This document shows, in pieces, positions 17,889-26,171 of a stretch of 64,000 bases of DNA. The notes beneath the pieces are model-generated. The model saw only the letters and a list, made by a program, of their open reading frames with translations. It did no database searches and was not told the DNA's origin. The translations under genes were made by a program, and so were the position numbers. Source of the DNA: Aedoeadaptatus coxii (GTDB taxonomy: Bacteria > Bacillota > Clostridia > Tissierellales > Peptoniphilaceae); assembly GCF_001553115.1 (NCBI RefSeq), contig NZ_KQ960171.1, positions 62,001 through 126,000 on the forward strand, in the 5' to 3' direction. The number at the start of each line of letters is the position of its first letter. Within the stretch, counting starts at the first letter, position 1.

Positions 17889-19509
17889 GATACTACTTTT
17901 TATAGCAGTCAGTTTTATTTTGGCACTTTTCGCCATACGTTTTTCCCATCGCTACGGCATTCCGTCGTTGCTACTGTTTTTTCTCTTAGGCATCGGCGCC
18001 GGCTACCTTATCGATTTTCAAAACTTCGACTTTATGGAGCGCTATTCTTCCTTCGCCCTGTTCATCATTATGTTTTACGGGGGATACGGTACGAAGCTTG
18101 CCATGGGGCTTCCCGTCCTAAAGCCCGCCGTCTTGCTTTCCTCCCTCGGCGTCGTCATTACCGCCCTGGTGACCGGGCTCTTCGCTCATTACGCTCTGGG
18201 CTTTTCCATGGTGGAATCCATGCTCTTCGGATCGGTCATCGGCTCTACGGACTACGCATCGGTTTCATCTGTGCTTCAGAGTAAAAATCTGAACCTTAAA
18301 AATCATTCCGCGCCCCTTTTAGAATTGGAAAGCGGCTCCAACGACCCGACGGCCTACACCATGACCATGATCTTTTTAAGCATTCTCCTGGGATGGTCCA
18401 TGTCCATCCCCCTTCTCGTGGTACAGCAAATCGGGCTGGCGCTTCTCTTCGGCTACGTCATGACCCGCATATTTTTCATCATCATAGAGCGGGTGAACTT
18501 TCAAAAAGAAGGACTCTTTACGATCTTCGTCTTTACCATGGCCCTCGGCACCTACGCTTTAACCGGCGTCTTAAACGGCAACGGCTACCTCGCCGTCTAT
18601 CTCTTCGGCATTTTAATCGGCAATAGAGAATACATGGGCAAGCGGGAAGTGGTCTTTTTCTTCGACGGACTCACGGAAATTATGCAGATCAGTTTGTTCT
18701 TCTTAATCGGCTTCCTCTCCGATATAACGAAACTTATTCAATGGCTGCCCCTCGGCGTCGTGGTGACGGTGTTTATGCTCTTCGTCGCCCGGCCCATTAC
18801 CATTTTCGGCGTCATGCCCTTTTTCAAATCCACCTTTAAGCAAAACATCGTCCTTTGCTGGTCGGGGCTGCGCGGGGCGGCGGCCATCGCCTTTGCCATT
18901 ATGGTGGTCAACAGTGGCGCGCCCTTGGAAGGGGATATATTCCACGCGGTATTTGCCGTGTGTATCGTATCAAGCTTAATTCAAGGATCCCTTCTTCCGT
19001 GGGTCGTGAAAAAAACCGACATGCTCAATCCCGACGACACAGTGTTAAAGACTTTCAACTATTACCAGGATAGAAGCGCCATCGGATTTTTAGAGACGAA
19101 AGTGTTGGACAAAGAACTCATCGGCCTTCCCGTAAAAGATTTAAACCTAACCTTCGATTTCATCGTGGCGAAACTCGTCCGCGACGGAAAGACCATCGTG
19201 CCCCACGGCGAAACGATCCTCGAGGAAGGGGATATGGTGGTCATCGGCGGCAAGAGCCATTTCGACGAAGTGGGTCGCAATCTTCAGGAATTTACCATTC
19301 GGGAACATCACCCTTGGGCGAATAAGCGCATTATGGATTTGGACTTGAAACCGTCGGAACTGATTCTCATGGTGGAGCGAGACAATCATATTCTCGTGCC
19401 GTCGGGAGAAACGATGGTTTATGTCGGCGACAAAATCGTCTATACGGAAGATCGGGAGGATTTGTTTAATCATCGCTCGGCGAAAAAGAAAGCCCTATTC
19501 AATCGGTGA
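17881..19509 (+). CDS. CPA-family K+(Na+)/H+ antiporter with regulatory TrkA-C domain (CvrA/NhaP2-like)
   Basis: 542-residue protein: about 12 membrane helices (residues 1-390), with the ion-site region (FGSVIGSTDYASV and LESGSNDPTAYT) where Asp residues handle cation/proton exchange. A cytoplasmic tail (about 395-540) has a TrkA-C-like module (ILEEGDMVVIGG) and a second similar stretch (TMVYVGDKIVYTED). This layout fits potassium/proton antiporters such as CvrA/NhaP2; the ion is not proven. GTG start at 17881, with GAGAGGG five bases upstream, overlaps ogt by 8 bp. Confidence 0.85.
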   Translation: MNEILLFIAVSFILALFAIRFSHRYGIPSLLLFFLLGIGAGYLIDFQNFDFMERYSSFALFIIMFYGGYGTKLAMGLPVLKPAVLLSSLGVVITALVTGLFAHYALGFSMVESMLFGSVIGSTDYASVSSVLQSKNLNLKNHSAPLLELESGSNDPTAYTMTMIFLSILLGWSMSIPLLVVQQIGLALLFGYVMTRIFFIIIERVNFQKEGLFTIFVFTMALGTYALTGVLNGNGYLAVYLFGILIGNREYMGKREVVFFFDGLTEIMQISLFFLIGFLSDITKLIQWLPLGVVVTVFMLFVARPITIFGVMPFFKSTFKQNIVLCWSGLRGAAAIAFAIMVVNSGAPLEGDIFHAVFAVCIVSSLIQGSLLPWVVKKTDMLNPDDTVLKTFNYYQDRSAIGFLETKVLDKELIGLPVKDLNLTFDFIVAKLVRDGKTIVPHGETILEEGDMVVIGGKSHFDEVGRNLQEFTIREHHPWANKRIMDLDLKPSELILMVERDNHILVPSGETMVYVGDKIVYTEDREDLFNHRSAKKKALFNR

Positions 19510-19540
19510 CAAGAGGTTTTAAATAACTTGTTAATGGGAG

Positions 19541-19569
19541 TTGACAAAAATCAGTATCTTTCCTATAAT
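19541..19569 (+). promoter_or_regulatory. Consensus promoter of tRNA-Thr
   Basis: TTGACA, 17-bp spacer, TATAAT. Transcription would begin near 19576, about 11 bases before the mature tRNA. Confidence 0.93.
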
Positions 19570-19586
19570 AAGAAAGGTATTGAGAT

Positions 19587-19662
19587 GCTATCGTAGCTCA
19601 GCCGGTAGAGCACTACATTGGTAATGTAGAGGTCGCAGGTTCAAGTCCCGTCGATAGCTCCA
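19587..19662 (+). tRNA. tRNA-Thr (GGT)
   Basis: 76 nt including encoded CCA. Acceptor GCTATCG/CGATAGC pairs fully. Anticodon arm CTACA-TTGGTAA-TGTAG gives anticodon GGT at loop positions 34-36. The T loop is TTCAAGT. Confidence 0.97.
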
Positions 19663-19667
19663 AACTG

Positions 19668-19697
19668 AAAGGACCGCCTTAGGGCGGTCTTTTTTTG
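19668..19697 (+). terminator. Intrinsic terminator after tRNA-Thr
   Basis: GACCGCC-TTAG-GGCGGTC stem extended by A-T pairs, followed by TTTTTTT. Bases 19698-19837 are AT-rich and hold no clear gene; a GGTATATAG near 19800 could be a -10 for the next transcript. Confidence 0.92.
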
Positions 19698-19837
19698 TGT
19701 GATAATATCCAGTGAAGGAAATGAGAAAAGATATGGGTTAAAGACAAGTGGTTGATGAAGATAGCTTCGGTATGAAAGAATCATTTTAACTTTGTATCTG
19801 GGTATATAGAGAATAACAACACTTGGAGGTATAAAAA

Positions 19838-19870
19838 ATGATCAGCATAAATCTTGTGAAGAACTGTTAA
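19838..19870 (+). CDS. Predicted 10-residue leader peptide of the ABC-F resistance-type gene
   Basis: A short frame encodes MISINLVKNC and has its own strong ribosome site (TTGGAGGTATAAAAA). The stop codon abuts the RNA arms that control access to the ribosome site of the downstream ABC-F gene. Leader peptides of this kind are known before several ribosome-protection genes, where drug-stalled ribosomes change the RNA fold. The peptide is inferred from signal quality and position only. Confidence 0.6.
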   Translation: MISINLVKNC

Positions 19871-19906
19871 GAGAGGAAAATCCTCTCAAAGATAATAGGA
19901 GGATTT
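19871..19906 (+). promoter_or_regulatory. Attenuator-like competing RNA hairpins before the ABC-F gene
   Basis: Arm 1 GAGAGGA (19871-19877) pairs perfectly with arm 2 TCCTCTC (19881-19887). Arm 2 with its 5' flank (AAATCCTC, 19878-19885) can instead pair with GAGGATTT (19899-19906), which contains the ribosome-binding site. The two pairings exclude each other. Together with the leader peptide this suggests translational attenuation; which state is the default cannot be told by eye. Confidence 0.5.
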
Positions 19907-21508
19907 ATGATATATATAAATAATTTAAGGAAGACTCTGCCCGATAGACAACTACTTGAAATCGAAAACTTAGCGATTAATGAAAACGATCGAGTGGCTC
20001 TGATAGGGGAAAATGGAGCAGGAAAGACAACACTATTTCGAATTGTTTTAGGACTCGACAAGGAGTATACGGGGGAAGTTAATGTAGAGAGAGAGTTGGA
20101 ATATTTATTGAATGATGTCGATGAGGATAAATACATCCCCAGAGAAATTTACTTTAAGGTGAAATTAAATCTTAAAGATAGGTACAGCCCCGGAGAGTAT
20201 AGAAGGCTAAGACTTATGGACCTACTGGCTGATGGATCAAGTTATCTTTTAATGGATGAGCCGACATCTCATTTAGATATCGAGCAAAAAGAAAAATTAA
20301 TAGAAAAACTAAAGTCAAGAAAATTCGGATACCTAATAATTTCGCATGATCGCGACTTTATCAATAGTACTTGTAATAAAGTTTTAGAACTATCAGATGT
20401 TAGAATCGAACAGTATAATGGGAATTACAAGTTTTATCTCGATGAAAGAATAAAAAGACGAAAATTTAAAGAAAAAGAATACACGAACTATATAAAGGAA
20501 AAAAGAAGACTTGAGAATCTGGCTATCAGTATTAAAGAACAGTCTTCAAAAGTTAAAACAACACCAAAGAGAATGGGAAATTCAGAAGCCAGGCTTCATA
20601 AGATGGGTGGACAAGGGAACAAGAAGAAACTGGATAAACAAGTTAAGTCGGTAGAGTCCAGAATAAACCAACTAGAATCAAAGGAAAAACCTAGTGAAGA
20701 AGTGGAAATAAAGTTATCTGTTCCGGATAATAAGAGAATTCACTCTAAAGTTTTAATAAGAGCTGAAGATCTAAATAAAGCTTTTCAGAAAAATCTCTTA
20801 TTTGAGAAATCTGATTTTACAATAGAGAATAATTCCAAAGTGGCGCTTATCGGTGACAATGGAAGTGGAAAGACCACTCTTTTAAAAATGATTCTGAATA
20901 AAGATAATATATGGGTGCATCCAAATCTTAAAATAGGCTATTTTAGCCAAATGGATGATATTTTAGATGAAGACAATAGCGTATTGGAAAACCTGTTAAC
21001 GACATCTATCTATGATGAAACCATGACAAGGATTGTAGTCGCAAGATTAGGTTTCAGGAATAATGATGTCCACAAAACAATTAAAGTCCTAAGTGATGGT
21101 GAAAAAGCGAAAGTGAAATTGGCTAAAATTCTGACTTCTGATTTTAACTACCTTGTTCTTGACGAACCGACAAATTTTCTTGATATAAGGGCTATTGAGA
21201 GTTTAGAAAATCTATTAAAATCTTATGATAGACCTTTAATATTTGTAACTCACGATGAAGAATTTATAAACAATGTAGCAAATGCTCTTTTGATAATTAA
21301 GGACGAAAAAATCACACCTTTTAAAGGGAGTTTGCAGCAGTATAAGAACAGGAAGAATCAAAAAGATAGGACTTGTGATGAGAATGAGTTCTTACGTAGA
21401 TTTAAAATATCTTCCATTAATTCAAGATTGGCAATGGATATATCTAAAGAAGAAAGAGAAAAGTTAGAAACAGAGTATAAAAAACTTCTTACAAAAAAAG
21501 ATGAATAA
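19907..21508 (+). CDS. ABC-F ribosomal protection protein (Vga/Lsa/CplR-like), probably antibiotic resistance
   Basis: 533-residue soluble twin-ATPase. NBD1: Walker A GENGAGKTT (about 36-44), signature YSPGE, Walker B LLMDEPTSHLD, H-loop SHDRDF. A long charged interdomain linker (about 185-265, RRKFKEKEYTNYIKEKRR region) is the antibiotic-resistance-domain position. NBD2: GDNGSGKTT, LSDGE, LVLDEPTNFLD, THDEEF. Variant signatures and a long linker are typical of ribosome-protecting ARE ABC-F proteins against lincosamides, streptogramins A and pleuromutilins. Base composition is clearly more AT-rich than flanking genes, suggesting transfer. It sits behind a leader peptide. The drug spectrum cannot be read from sequence. 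Confidence 0.83.
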   Translation: MIYINNLRKTLPDRQLLEIENLAINENDRVALIGENGAGKTTLFRIVLGLDKEYTGEVNVERELEYLLNDVDEDKYIPREIYFKVKLNLKDRYSPGEYRRLRLMDLLADGSSYLLMDEPTSHLDIEQKEKLIEKLKSRKFGYLIISHDRDFINSTCNKVLELSDVRIEQYNGNYKFYLDERIKRRKFKEKEYTNYIKEKRRLENLAISIKEQSSKVKTTPKRMGNSEARLHKMGGQGNKKKLDKQVKSVESRINQLESKEKPSEEVEIKLSVPDNKRIHSKVLIRAEDLNKAFQKNLLFEKSDFTIENNSKVALIGDNGSGKTTLLKMILNKDNIWVHPNLKIGYFSQMDDILDEDNSVLENLLTTSIYDETMTRIVVARLGFRNNDVHKTIKVLSDGEKAKVKLAKILTSDFNYLVLDEPTNFLDIRAIESLENLLKSYDRPLIFVTHDEEFINNVANALLIIKDEKITPFKGSLQQYKNRKNQKDRTCDENEFLRRFKISSINSRLAMDISKEEREKLETEYKKLLTKKDE

Positions 21509-21520
21509 CAATTATTAATA

Positions 21521-21558
21521 GAAGCACCTACTTTTTAGCAGGTGCTCACTATTTTTCC
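21521..21558 (+). terminator. Intrinsic terminator after the ABC-F resistance-type gene
   Basis: Stem AGCACCT/AGGTGCT with inner CT/AG pairs around TTTT, then a T-rich tail (CACTATTTTT). Confidence 0.75.
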
Positions 21559-21560
21559 AT

Positions 21561-21728
21561 TTATTTCTTTTTCGCTTGGTGATATTGATTTCCGCAGCCT
21601 ATACCTACGAGCATAGAGCCTATGATCCATGGGTACTCCGTTCGTCCTGTGCGGATCGAGAGGGCGATAGATATTAAAAGCACGACAAATGAGAGGATAG
21701 TCAGTACAAGCCATAGATTCTTTTTCAT
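21561..21728 (-). CDS. Small membrane protein, unknown
   Basis: 55 residues with two hydrophobic segments (about 5-24 and 32-45) and a basic tail QAKKK. The start at 21728 has GGAGGTACAAA directly upstream; a longer frame to 21761 lacks one. No family is recognised. It lies in the AT-rich stretch near the HTH pair, but 92 bp separate it from them. Confidence 0.6.
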   Translation of the reverse strand: MKKNLWLVLTILSFVVLLISIALSIRTGRTEYPWIIGSMLVGIGCGNQYHQAKKK

Positions 21729-21820
21729 TTTGTACCTCCGGTTTATCTTTGTTACATTCACAAATCAGAAAGGGGCAGCATCGAATCGGTTAACTTCTTT
21801 GGTCGATCGTTGGAAAAATT

Positions 21821-22234
21821 TTACAGTTCCGTCCATTCTTTTTCAAGTTTTTCAAAGTGTTCTTTATTTCCGTCAAATAATCTACCCGTAAAAGGTATTT
21901 CGTAGGAAAGGTTTTTAGTAATGTGGCGGAAGTTGACGTATCCTTTTTTGTTCTTTTCATTAAGGGTAAGTTCTTCTATTTCGCTTTCGGGCATAAGATA
22001 GAAATTGCTTTTATCCGACATGGAAATTTCTTTTTCGTAAATCCCCTTGGAATCGAAGACGAGGATGAAGGTGCGATTCGAATCGTAAGAGTAGTAGAGG
22101 GAGTTTATGAGAAGCTTTATGGTGGATTTGGCTACGCTATTATGTTTTAGCGCCAGGACATAGTTTTTGCCGGGGCCGAACTGTTCTTCTACCATTTGTT
22201 GAATCTCTTGTTTATTGTTTGTAAATAAGCCCAT
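21821..22234 (-). CDS. Unknown 137-residue protein paired with HTH regulator
   Basis: Soluble, charged protein with alternating beta-type stretches (TFILVFDSKGIYEKEISM; FYLMPESEIEELTL) that could form a PH-like barrel, but no family is recognised. Ribosome site AGGAGGAAATA. It starts 9 bp after the XRE-type regulator, so the two form an operon that probably controls itself. A toxin-antitoxin or small stress-module role is possible but has no direct support. Confidence 0.65.
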   Translation of the reverse strand: MGLFTNNKQEIQQMVEEQFGPGKNYVLALKHNSVAKSTIKLLINSLYYSYDSNRTFILVFDSKGIYEKEISMSDKSNFYLMPESEIEELTLNEKNKKGYVNFRHITKNLSYEIPFTGRLFDGNKEHFEKLEKEWTEL

Positions 22235-22243
22235 TATTTCCTC

Positions 22244-22447
22244 CTATTTTAAAATAAAGACATCGGTAAAATCTTTTTCCAACACGTTCGCAATTTTATA
22301 AGCCGTTTCAAGTGTGGGGCTGATGGTGTTATTTTCATACGCCATAATAGATCGTCTCTTGAGCCCTACTAATTTGGCGAGCTGGTGTTGGGAAAGATTT
22401 TTCTCTTTACGAAATTCTCGAATTCTATTTTCAATCGTAATGTCCAT
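22244..22447 (-). CDS. XRE-family helix-turn-helix regulator
   Basis: 67 residues, almost only a Cro/C1-type HTH: REFRKEKNLSQHQLAKLVGLKRRSIMAYENNTISPTLETAYKIANVL. The small YgzD/HipB-like size is typical of autoregulating local repressors. Ribosome site GAGGTGGCAA. First gene of a two-gene operon; direct repeats cover its promoter. Confidence 0.88.
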   Translation of the reverse strand: MDITIENRIREFRKEKNLSQHQLAKLVGLKRRSIMAYENNTISPTLETAYKIANVLEKDFTDVFILK

Positions 22448-22464
22448 TTGCCACCTCTGTACCT

Positions 22465-22519
22465 TTTATAGTACCAAATATGTTACATTTATAGTACAAC
22501 AATATAAGAACGATGTAAA
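22465..22519 (-). promoter_or_regulatory. Promoter with two direct-repeat operators of the HTH operon
   Basis: Minus strand -35 TTTACA (22519-22514), 17-bp spacer, -10 TACTAT (22496-22491). The 10-mer GTACTATAAA occurs twice, at 22497-22488 (over the -10) and 22474-22465 (just past the start site), 23 bp apart (about two helical turns). This is the expected layout for repression by the downstream XRE protein. Confidence 0.65.
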
Positions 22520-22522
22520 GAA

Positions 22523-22549
22523 AAAGCCAAGCCCTAAAGGCTTGGCTGA
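22523..22549 (-). terminator. Intrinsic terminator of sppA-RDD operon
   Basis: 9-bp perfect stem AGCCAAGCC/GGCTTGGCT with a 5-base loop; on the minus strand it is followed by TTTTTC. Confidence 0.88.
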
Positions 22550-22551
22550 TT

Positions 22552-23190
22552 TTACATACTGTAATTATAAAACAATGTTTCGTCCTCTTGCTCCATGGCA
22601 TAGAGTTCTTCTTTTACCACATAGGTGTCGGCGAGGAGATCGCCGATGTTTTGTTTGCGATCTGTAAAGGCCGTTACTACATAGAGGATAAAGAAGGTAG
22701 TTTGAATTAAACGGACGGCGCCTTCGCGAACGAGGACGGTGGTAAAGGACAGGCGCTCTTCCTCGGGGTGAATGACGCGGAGACCGCAGATGATTTTACC
22801 CAAGGTTTGGCCGTTGGTGCAATAGGTGGCGAGGATGAAGTAAAGGTAAAAGGCGATGCCCTTGATCGCCACGGGGAAAAGGCCGCTCGGCCAGCCGGCA
22901 ATGGCGATAATGGGCGAGGCGATGAGGGAAGAAAATGCCTTCGCCACGATGAGGTCGAGGATAAAGGCGACGAAGCGAATCCAAAAGCCCGCCGCCACCA
23001 CGGAAGAAATGGGATATTTGCTTCTGCGGGGAAGAGGACGCTCTTTGATTTTATGGAGCTCGTCGATATTTTCAAACGCAGGTTCTTCCGGCGGCTGTAC
23101 CATTTCGTCTTCGACTTCGGGGGTTTCTTCTTTTTTCGAGAAGAAACTCTTTTTTTCTTTTTTAAAAGGATCGTAGTGATGTCGTTTCAT
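22552..23190 (-). CDS. RDD-family membrane protein, SppI-like
   Basis: 212 residues: a charged N-terminal cytoplasmic region (about 1-60), then an RDD domain (about 65-200) with the family Arg in GFWIRFVAFILD, a central hydrophobic pair, and the GQTLGKIICGLRV and DRKQNIGDLLADT motifs. It abuts sppA with no gap. In B. subtilis the RDD protein SppI (YteJ) lies next to SppA and inhibits the protease, so the same role is likely. The long N-terminal extension is not typical of plain RDD proteins. Confidence 0.82.
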   Translation of the reverse strand: MKRHHYDPFKKEKKSFFSKKEETPEVEDEMVQPPEEPAFENIDELHKIKERPLPRRSKYPISSVVAAGFWIRFVAFILDLIVAKAFSSLIASPIIAIAGWPSGLFPVAIKGIAFYLYFILATYCTNGQTLGKIICGLRVIHPEEERLSFTTVLVREGAVRLIQTTFFILYVVTAFTDRKQNIGDLLADTYVVKEELYAMEQEDETLFYNYSM

Positions 23191-24219
23191 CTAAATCCCT
23201 CCATAGAGGTACATGGGTCTGGACGTTCCCGAAAGAGATTCGAGGAAAAGCTTGGCGGCCACCTGCTCTTCGGTTACCGGCGGTGCGGTAAATTTTGAAG
23301 AGAAGAGATTGGAGAGGAAGGTGGAGCCGAAGTCAGAGGAGTATTCAAAGACTTGGGGATCGTCCAGTTTTAAATCTTTCTTTAAGGCGGTGAGGGCGTC
23401 GTCGCCATAACCGATAGCATCGACGAGGCCATTCGCCTTCGCTTGATTACCCGTATAGACGGAGCCGTCCGCCAAGGGGCGCACTTGATCTACTGTCATA
23501 TGGCGGCCTTTTGATACTACTTGCAAAAATTCGCCGTACATATCGTCGATAACCCCTTGTAAAATGGCGCGCTCTTCGTCGGTCATGGGGCGGGTGGAGC
23601 TGCCGATATCTTTGTGAGCGGCACTTTTAATGGCTTGATCTTTTACGCCTAATTTTTCCATAAGGCCGGAAAAATTGTTGCCGCCCATAATGACGCCGAT
23701 AGAGCCTGTAAGGGTGGAAGGTGCGGCGTAAATTTTATCCGCCGGGGAAGAAATATAATAGCCGCCGCTTGCCGCCACATTGCCCATGGAGACGTAGAGT
23801 TTTTTCTTGTGATCTTTCAGGGCGTTGAGTTTTTGGTAAAGCTCCGCACTTTCGTAAACGCCGCCGCCGGGTGAATTTACTTTTAAGAGCACGCCTTTTA
23901 CCGTGTCGTCTTGTAAAATATCGTCGAGGGCTTCCAGAGTGGCCTTGTGATCATATCCTGCACCGAGCATACTGGATTGAGGCGTATCTAAAATCGTGCC
24001 GTCTACGGTGACGACGGCAATGCGTTTGTCTGCGCTGCCGTCTTCCAGGACGTTTTCGTCGAAATCGCCGACGGAATTTCGCACAGTTTCTTCCATTTGC
24101 TTCATGCGCTTTTCCTTGTTGATCTTATTGCTAAGGCCGGTGGATAAAGCGGAGATGCCGATAATTAAAAGGGCGACGCCAAAGGCGATCCACCGCTTTG
24201 TATTCATATTTTCCAGCAT
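23191..24219 (-). CDS. sppA: Signal peptide peptidase SppA (membrane-bound Ser/Lys protease)
   Basis: 342 residues with one N-terminal membrane anchor (about 9-28). Catalytic Ser151 lies in GNVAASGGYY and the general base Lys203 in AAHKDIGS; the 52-residue spacing equals that of B. subtilis SppA. The KVNSPGGGVYES segment forms the oxyanion region. SppA clears signal peptides in the membrane and is linked to envelope stress and antimicrobial peptide resistance in bacilli. The start at 24219 follows GGAGGAAAT; a longer frame to 24285 has no ribosome site. Confidence 0.92.
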   Translation of the reverse strand: MLENMNTKRWIAFGVALLIIGISALSTGLSNKINKEKRMKQMEETVRNSVGDFDENVLEDGSADKRIAVVTVDGTILDTPQSSMLGAGYDHKATLEALDDILQDDTVKGVLLKVNSPGGGVYESAELYQKLNALKDHKKKLYVSMGNVAASGGYYISSPADKIYAAPSTLTGSIGVIMGGNNFSGLMEKLGVKDQAIKSAAHKDIGSSTRPMTDEERAILQGVIDDMYGEFLQVVSKGRHMTVDQVRPLADGSVYTGNQAKANGLVDAIGYGDDALTALKKDLKLDDPQVFEYSSDFGSTFLSNLFSSKFTAPPVTEEQVAAKLFLESLSGTSRPMYLYGGI

Positions 24220-24272
24220 ATTTCCTCCTAAATTTCTACAATTATTTTTTCCGTTATAGTATGATGAAAGAA

Positions 24273-24288
24273 TAAGTGAGTTCACTTA
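24273..24288. promoter_or_regulatory. Palindrome in the sppA/ypmS divergent promoter region
   Basis: TAAGTGA-GT-TCACTTA, 7-bp perfect arms with a 2-bp centre, lies between the divergent sppA and ypmS genes. It has the size and symmetry of a dimeric regulator site. No regulator gene is adjacent. Confidence 0.4.
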
Positions 24289-24316
24289 CTAGAAAATAAT
24301 ATCACAGGAGTAAACC

Positions 24317-24880
24317 ATGCACAAATCACCCTGGAAACTTGCCTTTTTCATGTTGCTCGGATTGAATATTCTCTTCGCCCTCTTCCTCTTTACGGCGACG
24401 CGGCCGAAAGAGGATATGGCAGAACTTCCGGAAAAGAAAATCGCCTCTCGCCCCTCTATGGAACTTCGCTTAAACGGGGAAGGATTCCAAACCTTAGTGA
24501 ATCGCGAATTGGAAAAATCGGGAGAAGGGGCGCGCTTTTCCATCGATAAAACATTTAATTTTACCGTGCCCGTGGAGGCCTACGGTTTTAAGAGCCAATT
24601 GATCGTGCGCGCTTTGCCCTCGGTTACAAGCGACGGACGGATGCGCATGGCCATTCAAAGGGTGGATCTCGGACGCTTGCCCCTTCCCGAAGAGGCGAGC
24701 CTTGCCCTATTTAGCCGCGTAATAAATCGGGAGGGCATGGCGGTAGATGTTTCCCGCCGCGAAATCCGCTTCGATCTCGCCGCCTTATTTGAAGGTGCAG
24801 TCGAAGGAGATTTTCGCGTAAAAGAATTAAATGTAAAAGAGGATCGCTACGTATTTGAAGGACAATTAGGAGTGTCGTAA
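24317..24880 (+). CDS. YpmS-family membrane-anchored protein (DUF2140)
   Basis: 187 residues: one N-terminal membrane helix (about 8-26) and an extracytoplasmic domain of beta-rich repeats, resembling YpmS/DUF2140 of B. subtilis. Function is unknown in the family. Ribosome site AGGAGTAAACC. Its stop overlaps the start of the CNNM gene by one base, so the two are translationally coupled. Confidence 0.72.
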   Translation: MHKSPWKLAFFMLLGLNILFALFLFTATRPKEDMAELPEKKIASRPSMELRLNGEGFQTLVNRELEKSGEGARFSIDKTFNFTVPVEAYGFKSQLIVRALPSVTSDGRMRMAIQRVDLGRLPLPEEASLALFSRVINREGMAVDVSRREIRFDLAALFEGAVEGDFRVKELNVKEDRYVFEGQLGVS

Positions 24881-26130
24881 TGGATGATGTTTGGATATAT
24901 ATACCGGTAATACTTTTTATGATCGCCTGCTCGTCGTTTTTTTCCTCGTCGGAAACGGCGCTTCTGTCGGTGAATCAAATTCGCCTGCGCCAACGGGCAA
25001 GCGACGGCGACAAAAAGAGCATGGTGGTGCTCAAGCTTTTAGAAAAGCCCCAGGATCTGATTTCGAGCATTTTAATCGGAAACAACATTGTGAACATCGG
25101 CTCCTCCGCCGTGGCCACCGTCTTTTTCACAAAACTTCTCGGCGCAAGTGGACCCTTGGTCGCCACCATGGTGATGACGGTGTTGGTTTTAATTTTCGGG
25201 GAAGTACTCCCGAAGACCATCGCTCAGGAACAGCCTGAAATGGTGAGCCGCGGCGTATCGAAACACATTGCCCGCATCGCTTTTTTATTGAAGCCCGTCG
25301 TGTTTTTGCTGTCGGCTTTGACTAACTTAATCACAAAAATGCTGTTCCCCGAAGGGAGCCAATCTCCGACCATCACAGAAGAAGAATTTAAAACCCTCGT
25401 GGAAGTAGGGGAAGAGGAGGGCGTGCTGCAACGGGAAGAGCGCACCTATATCGACAATGTCTTGGATTTTTCGTCGGCGACGGCATCGGAAATGATGAAA
25501 CCGAGGACATCGGTGGTGGCGCTGGATGTGGAATCCACCGACGAGGAAATTTTAGAGCTTCTCGGCGAAAATCGCTACAGCCGCGTGCCCGTTTACGAAG
25601 ATTCCATCGATAATATTATCGGCATCCTATACATGAAAGATGTGGTGCGCCTCTTGGCTCAAGGGGAAAAGATTCACCTGAAAGACATTTTGCGCGACCC
25701 CTATTTTATCGGCGAAAGCGCCGTGGCCGATCGCATTTTCCGCGAAATGAAGGCTCGTAATCTTTCCATCGCCGTCGTCGTAGACGAATACGCCGGCACA
25801 AGCGGCATTATTACCATGGAAGATATTTTGGAAGAACTGGTGGGCAATATCGACGACGAATACGATTTAGATTCCCGCGACGTCATTCTTTTGGAAAAAG
25901 GGGTTTACCTCGTCGATCCTGAAATGCGTATCGACGAAGTGAACGACCATTTCCATTTAAACCTCGCCAGCGAAAAAGCGGACTCCATCGGCGGCTTTGT
26001 CATCGAGCGATTGGATCGCATTCCCAAACAAGGGGATGTTATTCGCTACGGCGACCTGATCTTTACTGTTAACGAAATGCAAGGTTTAAAAATTACGAAG
26101 TTAAAAATAAAAATCGGAAGTGAAGGATAG
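24880..26130 (+). CDS. CNNM/CorC-family transporter (HlyC/CorC, DUF21-CBS)
   Basis: 416 residues: DUF21 membrane domain (about 1-190; starts with SSFFSSSETALLSVN), two CBS domains (about 205-325; MMKPRTSVVALDV, RVPVYEDSIDNIIGILYMKD, VVVDEYAGTSGIITMEDILEELVGNIDDE) and a C-terminal CorC_HlyC domain (about 340-415). The family exports or regulates Mg2+ and other divalent ions. Followed after the stop by a GGGAGC/GCTCCC hairpin (26129-26148) without a T-run, so transcription may continue into the CDF gene. Confidence 0.9.
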   Translation: MDDVWIYIPVILFMIACSSFFSSSETALLSVNQIRLRQRASDGDKKSMVVLKLLEKPQDLISSILIGNNIVNIGSSAVATVFFTKLLGASGPLVATMVMTVLVLIFGEVLPKTIAQEQPEMVSRGVSKHIARIAFLLKPVVFLLSALTNLITKMLFPEGSQSPTITEEEFKTLVEVGEEEGVLQREERTYIDNVLDFSSATASEMMKPRTSVVALDVESTDEEILELLGENRYSRVPVYEDSIDNIIGILYMKDVVRLLAQGEKIHLKDILRDPYFIGESAVADRIFREMKARNLSIAVVVDEYAGTSGIITMEDILEELVGNIDDEYDLDSRDVILLEKGVYLVDPEMRIDEVNDHFHLNLASEKADSIGGFVIERLDRIPKQGDVIRYGDLIFTVNEMQGLKITKLKIKIGSEG

Positions 26131-26171
26131 GGAGCTGAAAGGCTCCCTACCTTACATGAGAAAGGAAATTT

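Noticed and set aside
22601-23298. Plus-strand frames across the RDD and sppA genes
   Set aside because: Antisense to well-supported genes and without start signals.
26129-26148. GGGAGC/GCTCCC hairpin as a terminator after the CNNM gene
   Set aside because: No T-run follows, and the next gene is only 41 bp away; it may be an mRNA processing hairpin.
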